Assembly (NCBI GenBank): GCA_031256755.1
Contig: JAIRPZ010000288.1
Coordinates: 1-16,092 of the forward strand
DNA: 16,092 nt
Source of the DNA: Planctomycetaceae bacterium
Lineage (GTDB): Bacteria; Planctomycetota; Planctomycetia; Pirellulales; Thermoguttaceae
Direction: 5' to 3'
Part shown: positions 7,144 to 14,792 of the stretch, piece by piece
Layout of the letters: each line of letters begins with the position of its first letter
How positions within the stretch are numbered: position 1 is the first letter of the stretch
Notes under the pieces: generated by a model
Told to the model about the DNA's origin: nothing
Database searches by the model: none
The model's input: the letters and a program-made list of their open reading frames with translations, nothing else
Translations under genes and position numbers: made by a program

Positions 7144-9045
7144 ATGAGAGCCGCCCCTTTTTTCTTTGTTTTGTCCGCCGTATTTCAGCCGCTTGTTTGT
7201 CAAGCGGTTGCAGAATCCTCTGCCGCTGTCGTCAAACTCACCGCAGAGAAACCCAACGGACAAATGATCGTCCCGGAACTCTTCGGACATAACCTTGAAC
7301 ATACCCGAAGTGCCGTGTATCAGGGATTATCCGCCGAACTGCTGCGCAACCGCAAATTTGCCGGTCGTCCCGCCGCCCATTCCGGCGAACCGCCCGATTG
7401 GATACGCTTCGGAAACGAACAGGCGTTCATCACACTCGTCACCGGCAAACATGCCTATACCAAGCACATTGCCCGTGTCCGCAGCGACCGTGCCACTCAT
7501 CCGATAAACGGCGTGATGATTCAAAATCCCGTTGACGGACAAGAAACCGGAATCAAACAGGAAAAAATCGCTGTCAAAGGCGGAAAAGAATATAAAGGAC
7601 GTGCCGTGCTAACCGCTTGGCAGGCAAACGGGCAAAATGTGGAAGTCGCCGCTGAACTCGCCGGCGAAAAGAAAACGCTGAACGTCAAAAGCGGCGATTA
7701 CACAATGTATGAATTCACGTTCACCCCGCCGAAAGATGATCTGAATGCGGTGTTTTCCATTTCGTTTTCACAAAAAGCGTGTGTGAAAATCGGCGCATTA
7801 TCGCTGCTTCCTGCCGGCAACTTTCACGGGATGCGCAAAGACGTTGTTGAAAAGATGAAAGAGATCGGCGTGAAACTTCTGCGGTGGCCCGGCGGAAACT
7901 TTGCCGGCGAATACTATTGGAAAGACGGGCTACTGCCTGTTGATCAACGCGCGCCGCTGCCGTCGTATCAACCGATGGAAACGCAGCCGCATTCGCACGG
8001 ATACGACTTTCACGAAATCGGTACAGACGAGTTTATGGCACTCTGCAAAGAAATCGGTGCCGAACCGTTTCTAACGCTGAACCTTGCTTGGGATTCGCCT
8101 GAAGAGTCCGCTCAATGGCTGAAATACTGCACCGATAAAGGATACGGCGTGAAATATTGGTCGCTCGGCAACGAATACGGATACGGTCATATGGAAGGAT
8201 TGAATTCGCCGGAAGAATACGCCAAAAAAGCCCGGCAGACGATTGATGCGATGAAAAAAATTACGCCGGATTTGAAGTTCTGCACATCGGGTCCGAACAA
8301 TTCGCCGTCTTGGCGGAACGCCATGAATGGGATTGCGGAAGACATTTCACTGGTATCGTTTCATTCGTATCATGGGGGAACGTTCATGGGCAGTGGCGAT
8401 TTCATCTCGGACACAGGTTTGGAAAACGCCTATAACGTCGTTGTCCGTTATCCTGACAGAACATTCGGCGAGGTGCAGGCGAACCGCGCCGGACTGAATA
8501 AAGCAGGCGGCGCATGGGCAAAAGCGGGCATTTCGTTTGACGAATGGAACGCGTTTTATGCGTGGTATCACAAGCCGACGGTGATTGAGGGAGTGATGTC
8601 GGCGTTGATGCTGACGCGTGCGCTGCACTCGGCGGATGAACTCGGTATGCCGGCCTTTATGTATTTTCAGCCGGTCAACGAAGGGGCAATTGTTGTCAAT
8701 CCGCTGGACAGTGAATTGACCGCAACGGGACAGGTTTATCAACTGATGAAAGCACATTGCGGTCGGGAACGTTTACGGGTGTTTAGTCATCAATGGGAAT
8801 TGCCGTGTATCGGCAGCATCGGCAAAGACGGCAAGCGGATCATCACGGTCACGAACCGGCATTACCGGGAACCGCGGACAGTTGATTTTACGGATTTGCT
8901 TGTCAAGCCGCAAAAAATAACGCTGTTGGACGGCAGCGGTGAAAACATTTTTTGCGGCAGTCAATTTGTCATCAGAGACGGTGAACAAAAGTTCACCGGA
9001 ACATATCTGATCCCGCCGCGCTCGGTGCTGCAAATCGAAGAATAA
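7144..9045 (+). CDS. Secreted alpha-L-arabinofuranosidase, GH51 type
   Basis: 633 residues from the ATG at 7144. In-frame TTG (7078) and ATG (7090) starts exist upstream, but 7144 places the signal peptide (MRAAPFFFVLSAVFQPLVCQAVA) at the N-terminus. The GH51 landmarks are all present: FGHNLEHTRSAVYQGL (47-62), LLRWPGGNFAGEYYWKDGL (245-263), the acid/base E344 in SLGNEYG, HSYHGG (407-412) and the nucleophile E467 in SFDEWN. Residues about 90-225 look like a CBM4_9-type beta-sandwich inserted before the barrel, and the C-terminal 95 residues are the usual beta domain. The family releases terminal alpha-L-arabinofuranosyl units from arabinan or arabinoxylan. Export to the periplasm or outside is inferred from the signal peptide. 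It is a stand-alone gene with its own terminator-like palindrome; no transporter or other hemicellulase is beside it. Confidence 0.93.
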   Translation: MRAAPFFFVLSAVFQPLVCQAVAESSAAVVKLTAEKPNGQMIVPELFGHNLEHTRSAVYQGLSAELLRNRKFAGRPAAHSGEPPDWIRFGNEQAFITLVTGKHAYTKHIARVRSDRATHPINGVMIQNPVDGQETGIKQEKIAVKGGKEYKGRAVLTAWQANGQNVEVAAELAGEKKTLNVKSGDYTMYEFTFTPPKDDLNAVFSISFSQKACVKIGALSLLPAGNFHGMRKDVVEKMKEIGVKLLRWPGGNFAGEYYWKDGLLPVDQRAPLPSYQPMETQPHSHGYDFHEIGTDEFMALCKEIGAEPFLTLNLAWDSPEESAQWLKYCTDKGYGVKYWSLGNEYGYGHMEGLNSPEEYAKKARQTIDAMKKITPDLKFCTSGPNNSPSWRNAMNGIAEDISLVSFHSYHGGTFMGSGDFISDTGLENAYNVVVRYPDRTFGEVQANRAGLNKAGGAWAKAGISFDEWNAFYAWYHKPTVIEGVMSALMLTRALHSADELGMPAFMYFQPVNEGAIVVNPLDSELTATGQVYQLMKAHCGRERLRVFSHQWELPCIGSIGKDGKRIITVTNRHYREPRTVDFTDLLVKPQKITLLDGSGENIFCGSQFVIRDGEQKFTGTYLIPPRSVLQIEE

Positions 9046-9052
9046 AAACAGC

Positions 9053-9069
9053 ACCGGCATGCCGGTTTT
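9053..9069 (+). terminator. Weak hairpin terminator after the arabinofuranosidase gene
   Basis: A perfect 14-bp palindrome (ACCGGCATGCCGGT, 9053-9066) begins 8 nt after the stop codon and runs into TTTT (9066-9069). The stem is short (ACCGG/CCGGT around CATG) and the T-run is only four, so efficiency is uncertain. Confidence 0.45.
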
Positions 9070-9079
9070 CCGTTTGCCC

Positions 9080-9107
9080 TTGACAAATTTTTCGGATTTG
9101 CTAAATT
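9080..9107 (+). promoter_or_regulatory. Extended -10 promoter of the TPR-like protein gene
   Basis: A perfect TTGACA (9080-9085), a 16-nt spacer and TAAATT (9102-9107), with TG at 9099-9100 giving an extended -10. The context ATTTGCTAAATT closely resembles the ATPase promoter (TATTTGCTACAAT). Predicted start is near 9114, leaving a leader of about 40 nt. Confidence 0.6.
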
Positions 9108-9153
9108 CCCCGCTTGTTAAAGTGTCAAATCGTTATTTCTCTGCAAATTATTT

Positions 9154-10122
9154 ATGGACAGTAAACATCGGCATCAGTTAGAACAAAACGTACTCGCAAA
9201 GTGGATCAGCACACAATACCGCGACTGGATTCGCCCGAACAGCCAGTGGCTTTCGTATGCGGCATTGGGCGTGATCCTTGTCGTTGCCATTTTTGTTTTC
9301 ACCTCGCGGATCAATTCGTGGAACCGGGCATCTTCGTGGAAACAGTATTATGCCGCCCTTCATTCCGCCCAGCCGGAAACCGCATTGGAAGGGCTTACCG
9401 ATACCGTCAAAGGCGAAGTCGGCGAATGGACCCGGCTGACATTAGCCCAGCAGCAATTAACCGACGGCTGTGCGCAATTATTCAATGATAAAACGAAAGC
9501 CATCCCCGTATTGGAAAAAGCGGTTATATCGTTTCTGCGTCTGCAAAAAGAAGCCCGGTCGCCGGAATTTAAGCAATATGCCGGCTTTGGTCTCGGACAA
9601 TGTTACGAAGCGTTGGCTGCCGCAAGAACAAGCAATCATGAGAATCAGACAGCCGGAAGCGATGATTGGAGCCGTGCTGTCAAAGAATATGAGCAAATTG
9701 CCGGCGAAGAGAACTTCACCGGACGGCAGGCGAAAAAACAACTCGCACTGCTCCGGCAGCCGGAAACGAAAAATTTCCTGCAACTGACCGCCGCAAAAAA
9801 GCCCGAAAAACAGGAAGAATTCAAAGTCAATATCGACCCCGCAGATCCGATGACTCCCGCAGGAACAATCGACTTGAGCGGTTTTGATACGCCGGAAATA
9901 CCGGCAGACAAACCGGCGGAAAACAAACCCGCAACGGACAAACCTGCGGAGAATCCGCCGGCAGCAGAAGACAAACCGGCAGAAGAAAATACAGCAGCGG
10001 AAAAGACAACAGGAGAAACTCCGCCGGAAGAAAAGAAAACCGAAACGCCAAAAATCATCGGGGAGAAACAAGCCGATGAGCCAAAGGCCGAAGAACCGAA
10101 AACCGAAGGCACAGCGAAATAA
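9154..10122 (+). CDS. Single-span membrane protein with TPR/YfgM-like domain and charged Pro/Ala tail
   Basis: A 322-residue protein. A charged cytoplasmic N-terminus (MDSKHRHQLEQNVLAKWI) leads to one membrane segment (about 33-50, LSYAALGVILVVAIFVF) without a cleavage site. A helical region (58-205) follows, with paired helices such as TRLTLAQQQLTDGCAQLF and FKQYAGFGLGQCYEALAAA, typical of TPR-like YfgM proteins. Residues 250-322 are low-complexity Pro, Ala, Glu and Lys with repeated DKPAEN units. YfgM-type proteins are inner-membrane scaffolds near the Sec translocon and periplasmic chaperones; a comparable role here is inference from architecture. The start has no obvious Shine-Dalgarno. 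The gene ends 14 bp before the convergent stop of the next gene. Confidence 0.8.
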   Translation: MDSKHRHQLEQNVLAKWISTQYRDWIRPNSQWLSYAALGVILVVAIFVFTSRINSWNRASSWKQYYAALHSAQPETALEGLTDTVKGEVGEWTRLTLAQQQLTDGCAQLFNDKTKAIPVLEKAVISFLRLQKEARSPEFKQYAGFGLGQCYEALAAARTSNHENQTAGSDDWSRAVKEYEQIAGEENFTGRQAKKQLALLRQPETKNFLQLTAAKKPEKQEEFKVNIDPADPMTPAGTIDLSGFDTPEIPADKPAENKPATDKPAENPPAAEDKPAEENTAAEKTTGETPPEEKKTETPKIIGEKQADEPKAEEPKTEGTAK

Positions 10123-10136
10123 CCTGATCCGCTGTT

Positions 10137-12629
10137 TCATCGTTTTTCCGTTTTTTCTGCGTTGTCCTTTTGAGCATTTTTGATTCCCTGTTCACCGAAG
10201 ATAGCAGAAAGCAAGCCGTTTCCGGCAGGATGCCGGCTTGTTTGTCTTTCCGTTTTTTCTGTACCGCTTTTTTGTGCGTTGGGAGAGGATTCTTTCTCAA
10301 TAACGGCGGCGGCAAACCAGCCGTTTTCAATCCGGCATTGCCCGACCGTCAGATAAGTATACTGCGGCTGCGTTTTCATCACATCGGGAACCAGCGGAAA
10401 AGGACGGTTGAGCGGAAACACTTTTCCGAAAACCGCCCGCATCACAATCTGCTTGCGGACATTGATCAAACTAATGTATCCGTCCCGTTCCAAAACCAAT
10501 TGATTGTCCGCATCCAATGCCGGTTTGTACCGGACAACGACCTGAAAATCCCGGTATGTTTGACGCAGAAGACGTAATTCCGCAATGGAAACCGTAATTT
10601 CGATATGTCCGTCCGCAAACCGGATCACCAGCGGATTATAGGGAGCAAACGTAATTTCCACATCGTCATTTTCGGACGGTTCGGCTAACAGGGGCTGATG
10701 AAATTTGGCAGCCAGTATCTCTTTGAATTCCTTGACTTTGCCCCGTTTTCCTTCAAATTCAAGTTTTCCGACAAGCATATTAAAGAGCGATTCGTGAATT
10801 TTCACATCGGCAAACGACCCCGGCAAAGTATCCGGTGCCGTTGTTCCGCTTCCCAGTGCATCTTTGCTTCGGATTCCCCATCCGGTAAGCAGCCAGTTTT
10901 CTTCGGTTTTTGTTTCCTGCGGTTCAAAACTCAAATCAAAGCCTTCGGCGGCATTTTTTCGGAACGTCCTGATTTTCTGATTGATCGGCTGAAACCGGTA
11001 TTCCATTTCCTTATCGATCCGGCTGCGAACCTGTTTGGTGATTTTTTGCTGCGTTTCGGATTTCGCTTCGCTGTATTTGGATTCGTATTGATTGATAACG
11101 GCACCGCGGAACAAAGACGAAAGCAGCGGAAGTCCGTCAAATCGGGTATCGACCCCGACAAGACGGAGTTGATAATCGATCACTTTTGCCATACAAGGTT
11201 CAAATACGAAACCGTCTTTGGTGAGTTCGACAGGTTTTCTCGCAATGACGATCGCCTGACCGGCATTAAAAATCTGTGTCGCAGAAGCATCTGTCCGCGA
11301 CATTGTTGTCAGATTAAGACCGGCATCAATCGCAAAAACGATTTTCTTGTCATTGGGCAGAAACGTAACCATCAATTCGGTATCCGACCGGCGGCTGCCG
11401 ACAACGGCACGATCCTGAATAATATCCCGAATCCTTGCCGTTTCGGGTGCGATTTGCGGCATATGATTATTCAGAAGGGCAGAAGAAACAGAAACCTTAA
11501 AATTAGAACTTCCGTACTGACGGCGGACGCACGCCGCAAAATTTTGGTATTCCGGTGTTTTCGAATATGTCAGCAATTCGGTTGTCCGGTACAGCGACCG
11601 CATATCGCTCATACCGCCGGTTTCTTCATACCGTTCTGCTGCCTGAAGCACTTTTACCGGTTCCACCAAATCGGCTTGCCATTTCTGCAATTCGTCCTTC
11701 CATGCCGCGGCAAGCGGATTGTTCAAAAACGCCGCCTGTTCTTCGTTCAGCAAAGAGGATTCAAGCCGCATCATGGTCATATTGGCAAGACGGCACAGCG
11801 AATTCAGCACTTCCTGCGGCAAAACAACCGCCGGAGATTTGCGTCCGGTGCGGAAAACCTGACCGTTCTGTATCCGCAGTTTACATGCTTTCAATTCCTC
11901 CAGCCATAAACGCATGCCGAGATATTTCTCCCAATCCGAGCCGGCAAACCGGTCAATGCTGCGTCTTCCGGACAAAAATAATCTCTCGACAGCCAGTGTT
12001 TTATCCTGAAGACGCAGAAGGTCTTCCGTGGTCTTTCCGTAAAGCAGAGAAACCGGCTGCGGTTCGGCTGCATCGGCTTTCAGGAACGTGTTCCAGAGAA
12101 CTGTCCGGCGTTGGATAGACGAAGAAATCTCTTTCAATGCGGTTTTAGAAGGCACACATGGTTTGTCGTCTTCATCAACGGAAACGCTGATCGTCCATGT
12201 TTTACACAAAACATCCCATTTCTGCGACAGTTGTTCGATACGCTGAATAACCGAAGCCGCTTCGCGGAAATCCTGTTTATCAAAAGCGGCGGTGAATTTG
12301 TTGATCTCGTCTAAAAGCGACAGGCAGGTGCTGCGGAGCGGTTTCGTTTCGGCGGCGGAACTTTCCGCAATCCGGGTCAGTTTTTCCGTGAGCGATTTCG
12401 GTGAAATCGTCCGGTTGATAGGCGGTACTTCGCTGACAACGATGGCCGCTCTGTCGGGAATAACCAGCGGTTCTTCCGCACAACTTTCTGCAAGGAAGAC
12501 CGGCAGCAATGCAGAAACAACGGCAAAAATGACCGCATACAGTCCGTTTCCGGCATACTGTACGGAGTGTTGGACAAAAACACAGCGGTTGTCCGGTAAA
12601 AAAGGGACCCGTAAAAAAGGAAATGGCAT
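10137..12629 (-). CDS. Large secreted protein of unknown function
   Basis: About 830 residues from the ATG at 12629. The frame stays open upstream to 12887, but those 86 codons overlap the bL25 start and look non-coding. A hydrophobic stretch GLYAVIFAVVSALLPVFLA, ending near ESCA, acts as a signal peptide or anchor. The first half is helical and rich in Lys, Glu, Leu and Arg. The second half alternates short beta segments (for example VVGSRRSDTELMVTFLP, VEITFAPYNPLVIRFADGHIEITV) with FQVVVRYKP and MRAVFGKVFPL near the end, suggesting a beta-sandwich or outer-membrane-associated fold. The last 50 residues are polar, with two imperfect NAQK...EKTE copies. I recognise no catalytic motif or named family. 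Export is likely; the function is unknown. Confidence 0.75.
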   Translation of the reverse strand: MPFPFLRVPFLPDNRCVFVQHSVQYAGNGLYAVIFAVVSALLPVFLAESCAEEPLVIPDRAAIVVSEVPPINRTISPKSLTEKLTRIAESSAAETKPLRSTCLSLLDEINKFTAAFDKQDFREAASVIQRIEQLSQKWDVLCKTWTISVSVDEDDKPCVPSKTALKEISSSIQRRTVLWNTFLKADAAEPQPVSLLYGKTTEDLLRLQDKTLAVERLFLSGRRSIDRFAGSDWEKYLGMRLWLEELKACKLRIQNGQVFRTGRKSPAVVLPQEVLNSLCRLANMTMMRLESSLLNEEQAAFLNNPLAAAWKDELQKWQADLVEPVKVLQAAERYEETGGMSDMRSLYRTTELLTYSKTPEYQNFAACVRRQYGSSNFKVSVSSALLNNHMPQIAPETARIRDIIQDRAVVGSRRSDTELMVTFLPNDKKIVFAIDAGLNLTTMSRTDASATQIFNAGQAIVIARKPVELTKDGFVFEPCMAKVIDYQLRLVGVDTRFDGLPLLSSLFRGAVINQYESKYSEAKSETQQKITKQVRSRIDKEMEYRFQPINQKIRTFRKNAAEGFDLSFEPQETKTEENWLLTGWGIRSKDALGSGTTAPDTLPGSFADVKIHESLFNMLVGKLEFEGKRGKVKEFKEILAAKFHQPLLAEPSENDDVEITFAPYNPLVIRFADGHIEITVSIAELRLLRQTYRDFQVVVRYKPALDADNQLVLERDGYISLINVRKQIVMRAVFGKVFPLNRPFPLVPDVMKTQPQYTYLTVGQCRIENGWFAAAVIEKESSPNAQKSGTEKTERQTSRHPAGNGLLSAIFGEQGIKNAQKDNAEKTEKR
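10145..10261. repeat. Two direct copies of a 15-bp T-rich repeat at the end of the large secreted gene
   Basis: TTTCCGTTTTTTCTG occurs at 10145-10159 and again at 10247-10261, 102 bp apart, inside the 3' end of the minus-strand gene. In the protein they give the related ends of the two NAQK...EKTE units, so this looks like a small internal duplication that has diverged between the copies. Confidence 0.6.
10212..10258 (+). terminator. Possible plus-strand terminator inside the convergent gene
   Basis: CCGGCA-GGA-TGCCGG (10222-10236) is a perfect 6-bp stem extended by CAAG (10212-10215) pairing with CTTG (10237-10240) across a 6-nt bulge. It is followed by a T-rich run (10241-10258). It lies 90 bp past the stop of the TPR-like gene, which converges with its neighbour with only 14 bp between stops, so termination would have to occur inside the opposing gene. 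Confidence 0.35.
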
Positions 12630-12823
12630 ACGCGTCTTTTTTGCTGAAATTGCGTCCCGGTACTGAAACGAAATGAAGGATAATCCCTCCGCCCCTATCG
12701 GCAAAATCAAGGGGAGCAGTTTAACCGTATCGAAAAATTCCGCTGCGTTTTTAGACAGAGCAAAAGGGGAAGGGGACACTTCCCAAAAACGGAAATTGCG
12801 GTAAAATAAGAAACCCTTGCATT

Positions 12824-12854
12824 GTTTTGCGGGCATTGTTTTTAGCATTAAATT
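12824..12854 (+). promoter_or_regulatory. Possible promoter of the bL25 gene
   Basis: TTG-initial -35-like bases (TTGCGG, near 12827) stand 16 nt before TAAATT (12849-12854), the same -10 hexamer and spacing as the 9102 promoter. The match at -35 is poor. The 243-bp region 12630-12872 also holds a 6-bp hairpin (12767-12784) and a doubled GTAAAAAAGG lies just beyond it (12596-12620); nothing else is recognised there. Confidence 0.25.
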
Positions 12855-12872
12855 GAAGAGACAGCAGAAGTT

Positions 12873-13517
12873 ATGGCAAAAGTTCATACACTGACGGTGG
12901 AGTTGCGGAATACACAGGGTAAGCGTGCCAACCGCCGATTGCGGAATTCGGGAAGCGTACCGGCGGTGTTATACGGACACAAGCAGGAAGTCAAAAATAT
13001 CACGCTTCAGGCGGAACAAATCGGCGAAGTTGTGCGGCACGGCAACCGGTTTGTCGTTTTGACCGGCGGCATTGCTGAAAAAGCGTTCATCAAAGATGTT
13101 CAGTGGAACACATGGGGAACCGATATTCTCCATGTTGATTTTGCCAGAGTCAGCGAGCATGAAAAAGTCCGCGTAACGGTTGCGGTTGAACTTCGCGGGG
13201 AAGCCCCCGGAACCAAAGACGGCGGCGTAATCAAACATGTGACCCACTCTATCGAATTGGAGTGCGAAGCCGCATCGGTACCGGAAAAAATTGATGTCAA
13301 CATCAATCATCTTGAATTTAACCAGACGATCCATGCCGGCGATCTGGAATTGCCGCAGGGTGTCCGGGCATTGATAGACCCGGTCATTGTCATTGTCAGT
13401 TGTGCGGCTCCGGTCGAGATTTCGGAAGAAGAATCGGCGGCAGGCGAAGCGGAACCGGAAGTGATCGGTCGCAAAAAGACCGAAGAAGAACCTCCGGCAG
13501 CAGCGGCAAAGAAATAA
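12873..13517 (+). CDS. rplY: Large ribosomal subunit protein bL25 (CTC/TL5 form)
   Basis: A 214-residue protein of the long CTC/TL5 type. The N-terminal 5S-rRNA-binding domain (1-95) shows the family pattern LTVELRNTQGKRANRRLRNSGSVPAVLYG and KNITLQAEQIGEVVRHG, ending in ILHVDFARV. The C-terminal beta domain (96-180) includes VELRGEAPGTKDGGVIKHV and EKIDVNINHLEFNQTIHAGDLELPQGV. A short Glu/Ala/Lys tail ends the protein. It binds 5S rRNA in the 50S subunit, and CTC forms are also linked to general stress. In many bacteria the gene sits between prs and pth; here neither is adjacent, and the gene is flanked by convergent and divergent minus-strand genes. The ATG has only a weak purine stretch upstream. 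Confidence 0.96.
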   Translation: MAKVHTLTVELRNTQGKRANRRLRNSGSVPAVLYGHKQEVKNITLQAEQIGEVVRHGNRFVVLTGGIAEKAFIKDVQWNTWGTDILHVDFARVSEHEKVRVTVAVELRGEAPGTKDGGVIKHVTHSIELECEAASVPEKIDVNINHLEFNQTIHAGDLELPQGVRALIDPVIVIVSCAAPVEISEEESAAGEAEPEVIGRKKTEEEPPAAAAKK

Positions 13518-13547
13518 GCCGGGATTCGTTCCTGTTATTATTGGACG

Positions 13548-13605
13548 GCAAAACATTGTGCGGCGGTTATTTTGTGAAAAAATATTCTGCGGTGCAATGT
13601 TTTGC
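13548..13605. repeat. 11-bp perfect inverted repeat between convergent genes
   Basis: GCAAAACATTG (13548-13558) and CAATGTTTTGC (13595-13605) are exact inverse complements with a 36-bp loop. Inside it TATTTT (13568-13573) pairs with AAAATA (13579-13584). It occupies the 111-bp gap between the stops of bL25 and the solute-binding protein. It could terminate either transcript or be a protein site. No T-run follows the outer stem on either strand, which is unlike a standard terminator. Confidence 0.55.
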
Positions 13606-13628
13606 GGCGGCGGATATACGGCGGAAGA

Positions 13629-14759
13629 TTACGGACGACCGGTGAAGCCGAAGTTTTTTAAGATACGCTGTCCCTGCGGAGAACGGATAAAGTCGGCAAA
13701 ACGCACGCTGTATCCGTAATCGGCGGCTGTGCCAAGGGCAACGACGGAAACGGCTTCGACCGTGCGCTCGTTAGGAACATCGGTGAGCGGAACGGACTCG
13801 GCAAAACCTTTTTCTTTGAGCATCAACGGACCGATTTCCTGCAAAACCGCACGGATATTTTGCTGCCGGTTTTTTCCCTGTCCGACTTCCTGAAGCAGCG
13901 GTTTGTAGGTTTCATTATATTCATCGGAATACTTGATCAGAAGAAAATTCATTTCACTCGTGGCATCCCATGCCAATGCCGCATCGATTTCCTTCTTTTC
14001 CAATGCTTCCAATAAATCATATTGCCGGCTGAACATTTTAATCAAATCGGCAGAAACTTCCGGCGGATGACCGGGGGAAAGGCGGTGAATCATTTCCCAT
14101 GACTTTTCCCCCAGTCCGTCCAGCGAAGGATCAACGATGCCCAACTTCCGCCGGGCATCCAAAACTTCTTTAGCGGATTTGAACTGATGAGGATTGCCTT
14201 TCGGAACCAGCAGGACAAGTTTAAGATAACACACCGGAAACGCTCCGGCAGATAACGCCGATTTTTGCAGTTTCATCACCTGTTTTTTGGAATCGGTTAC
14301 AAACAAGTCCCCCAAACCGGATATGGCGATCCCGTCAATTTCTTTATCAATATCGGGATGAATCTGCGCCTGCGGGTCTCTGTTGACGACACTTTCCATC
14401 ACACGTTTCGGCATACTTTGCCATGGAACCGGCGGCTGATTCGGTGAAGTCCTGCCGTTGATTTCGACACCGGTTTCCGCATTGTTTTCTGCATGATGAT
14501 CCGCATTGCCGGATTCTTCGCTGCCCGCATCGCGGGAACCGACCGGCAGCATAATGATTTGGAATCCGTAAAGACGGCTGAATACGGCGGCTTCCTCCTG
14601 CATAACGTACCAAAACGTTTCATTGCAATAGATATAAAGCGGCGGCAACTCGCGGGAACCGCATCCTGCCGGCAGAATCACCGGCAGCAAAACGCAATAT
14701 CCGGTCAGATTTCGGAAAAAAAACTTAAAACAATTTTGTACAAAATGATGTGTTATCAT
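13629..14759 (-). CDS. ModA-like extracellular solute-binding lipoprotein
   Basis: 376 residues from the ATG at 14759. A hydrophobic N-terminus ends in LLPVILPAGCGSR, a slightly degenerate lipobox with Cys33 as the probable lipidated residue (Pro at -3 is unusual). LYIYCNETFW opens lobe 1. LKLVLLVPKGNPHQFKSAKEVLDARRKLGIVDPSLDGLGEKS (180-220) and FADFIRSPQGQRILKNFGF (354-372) are hallmarks of the molybdate/tungstate-type (ModA) periplasmic binding fold. Residues 75-115 are a polar, acidic, His/Asn-rich insertion absent from standard ModA. The ligand cannot be deduced and no permease or ATPase gene is nearby. It starts 33 bp after the stop of the 14793-15569 gene on the same strand, so the two are probably co-transcribed. 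Confidence 0.82.
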   Translation of the reverse strand: MITHHFVQNCFKFFFRNLTGYCVLLPVILPAGCGSRELPPLYIYCNETFWYVMQEEAAVFSRLYGFQIIMLPVGSRDAGSEESGNADHHAENNAETGVEINGRTSPNQPPVPWQSMPKRVMESVVNRDPQAQIHPDIDKEIDGIAISGLGDLFVTDSKKQVMKLQKSALSAGAFPVCYLKLVLLVPKGNPHQFKSAKEVLDARRKLGIVDPSLDGLGEKSWEMIHRLSPGHPPEVSADLIKMFSRQYDLLEALEKKEIDAALAWDATSEMNFLLIKYSDEYNETYKPLLQEVGQGKNRQQNIRAVLQEIGPLMLKEKGFAESVPLTDVPNERTVEAVSVVALGTAADYGYSVRFADFIRSPQGQRILKNFGFTGRP

Positions 14760-14792
14760 TCTTTTTGCGGTTTCTTGGTTTCATGTCTTGTT

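Noticed and set aside
9478..10140. 220-codon minus-strand ORF (Cys/Phe/Arg rich)
   Set aside because: It is the reverse reading of the TPR-like protein gene and its Pro/Ala/Glu/Lys tail; low-complexity repeats of CRF and FCC are an artefact of that tail.
10698..11909. 403-codon plus-strand ORF antisense to the large secreted gene
   Set aside because: Composition (FDFAPFSFKFKF, RCRC, many Arg/His/Phe) is that of a frame shadowing a coding strand; no start context, no domain pattern, and the opposite frame has a signal peptide and coherent composition.
12767..12784. GGGAAG/CTTCCC hairpin followed on the minus strand by a short T-run
   Set aside because: No upstream minus-strand gene exists whose transcript it would end, and the stem is only 6 bp; treated as chance.
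12969..13556. 195-codon minus-strand ORF opposite bL25
   Set aside because: Antisense shadow of an unmistakable ribosomal protein gene.
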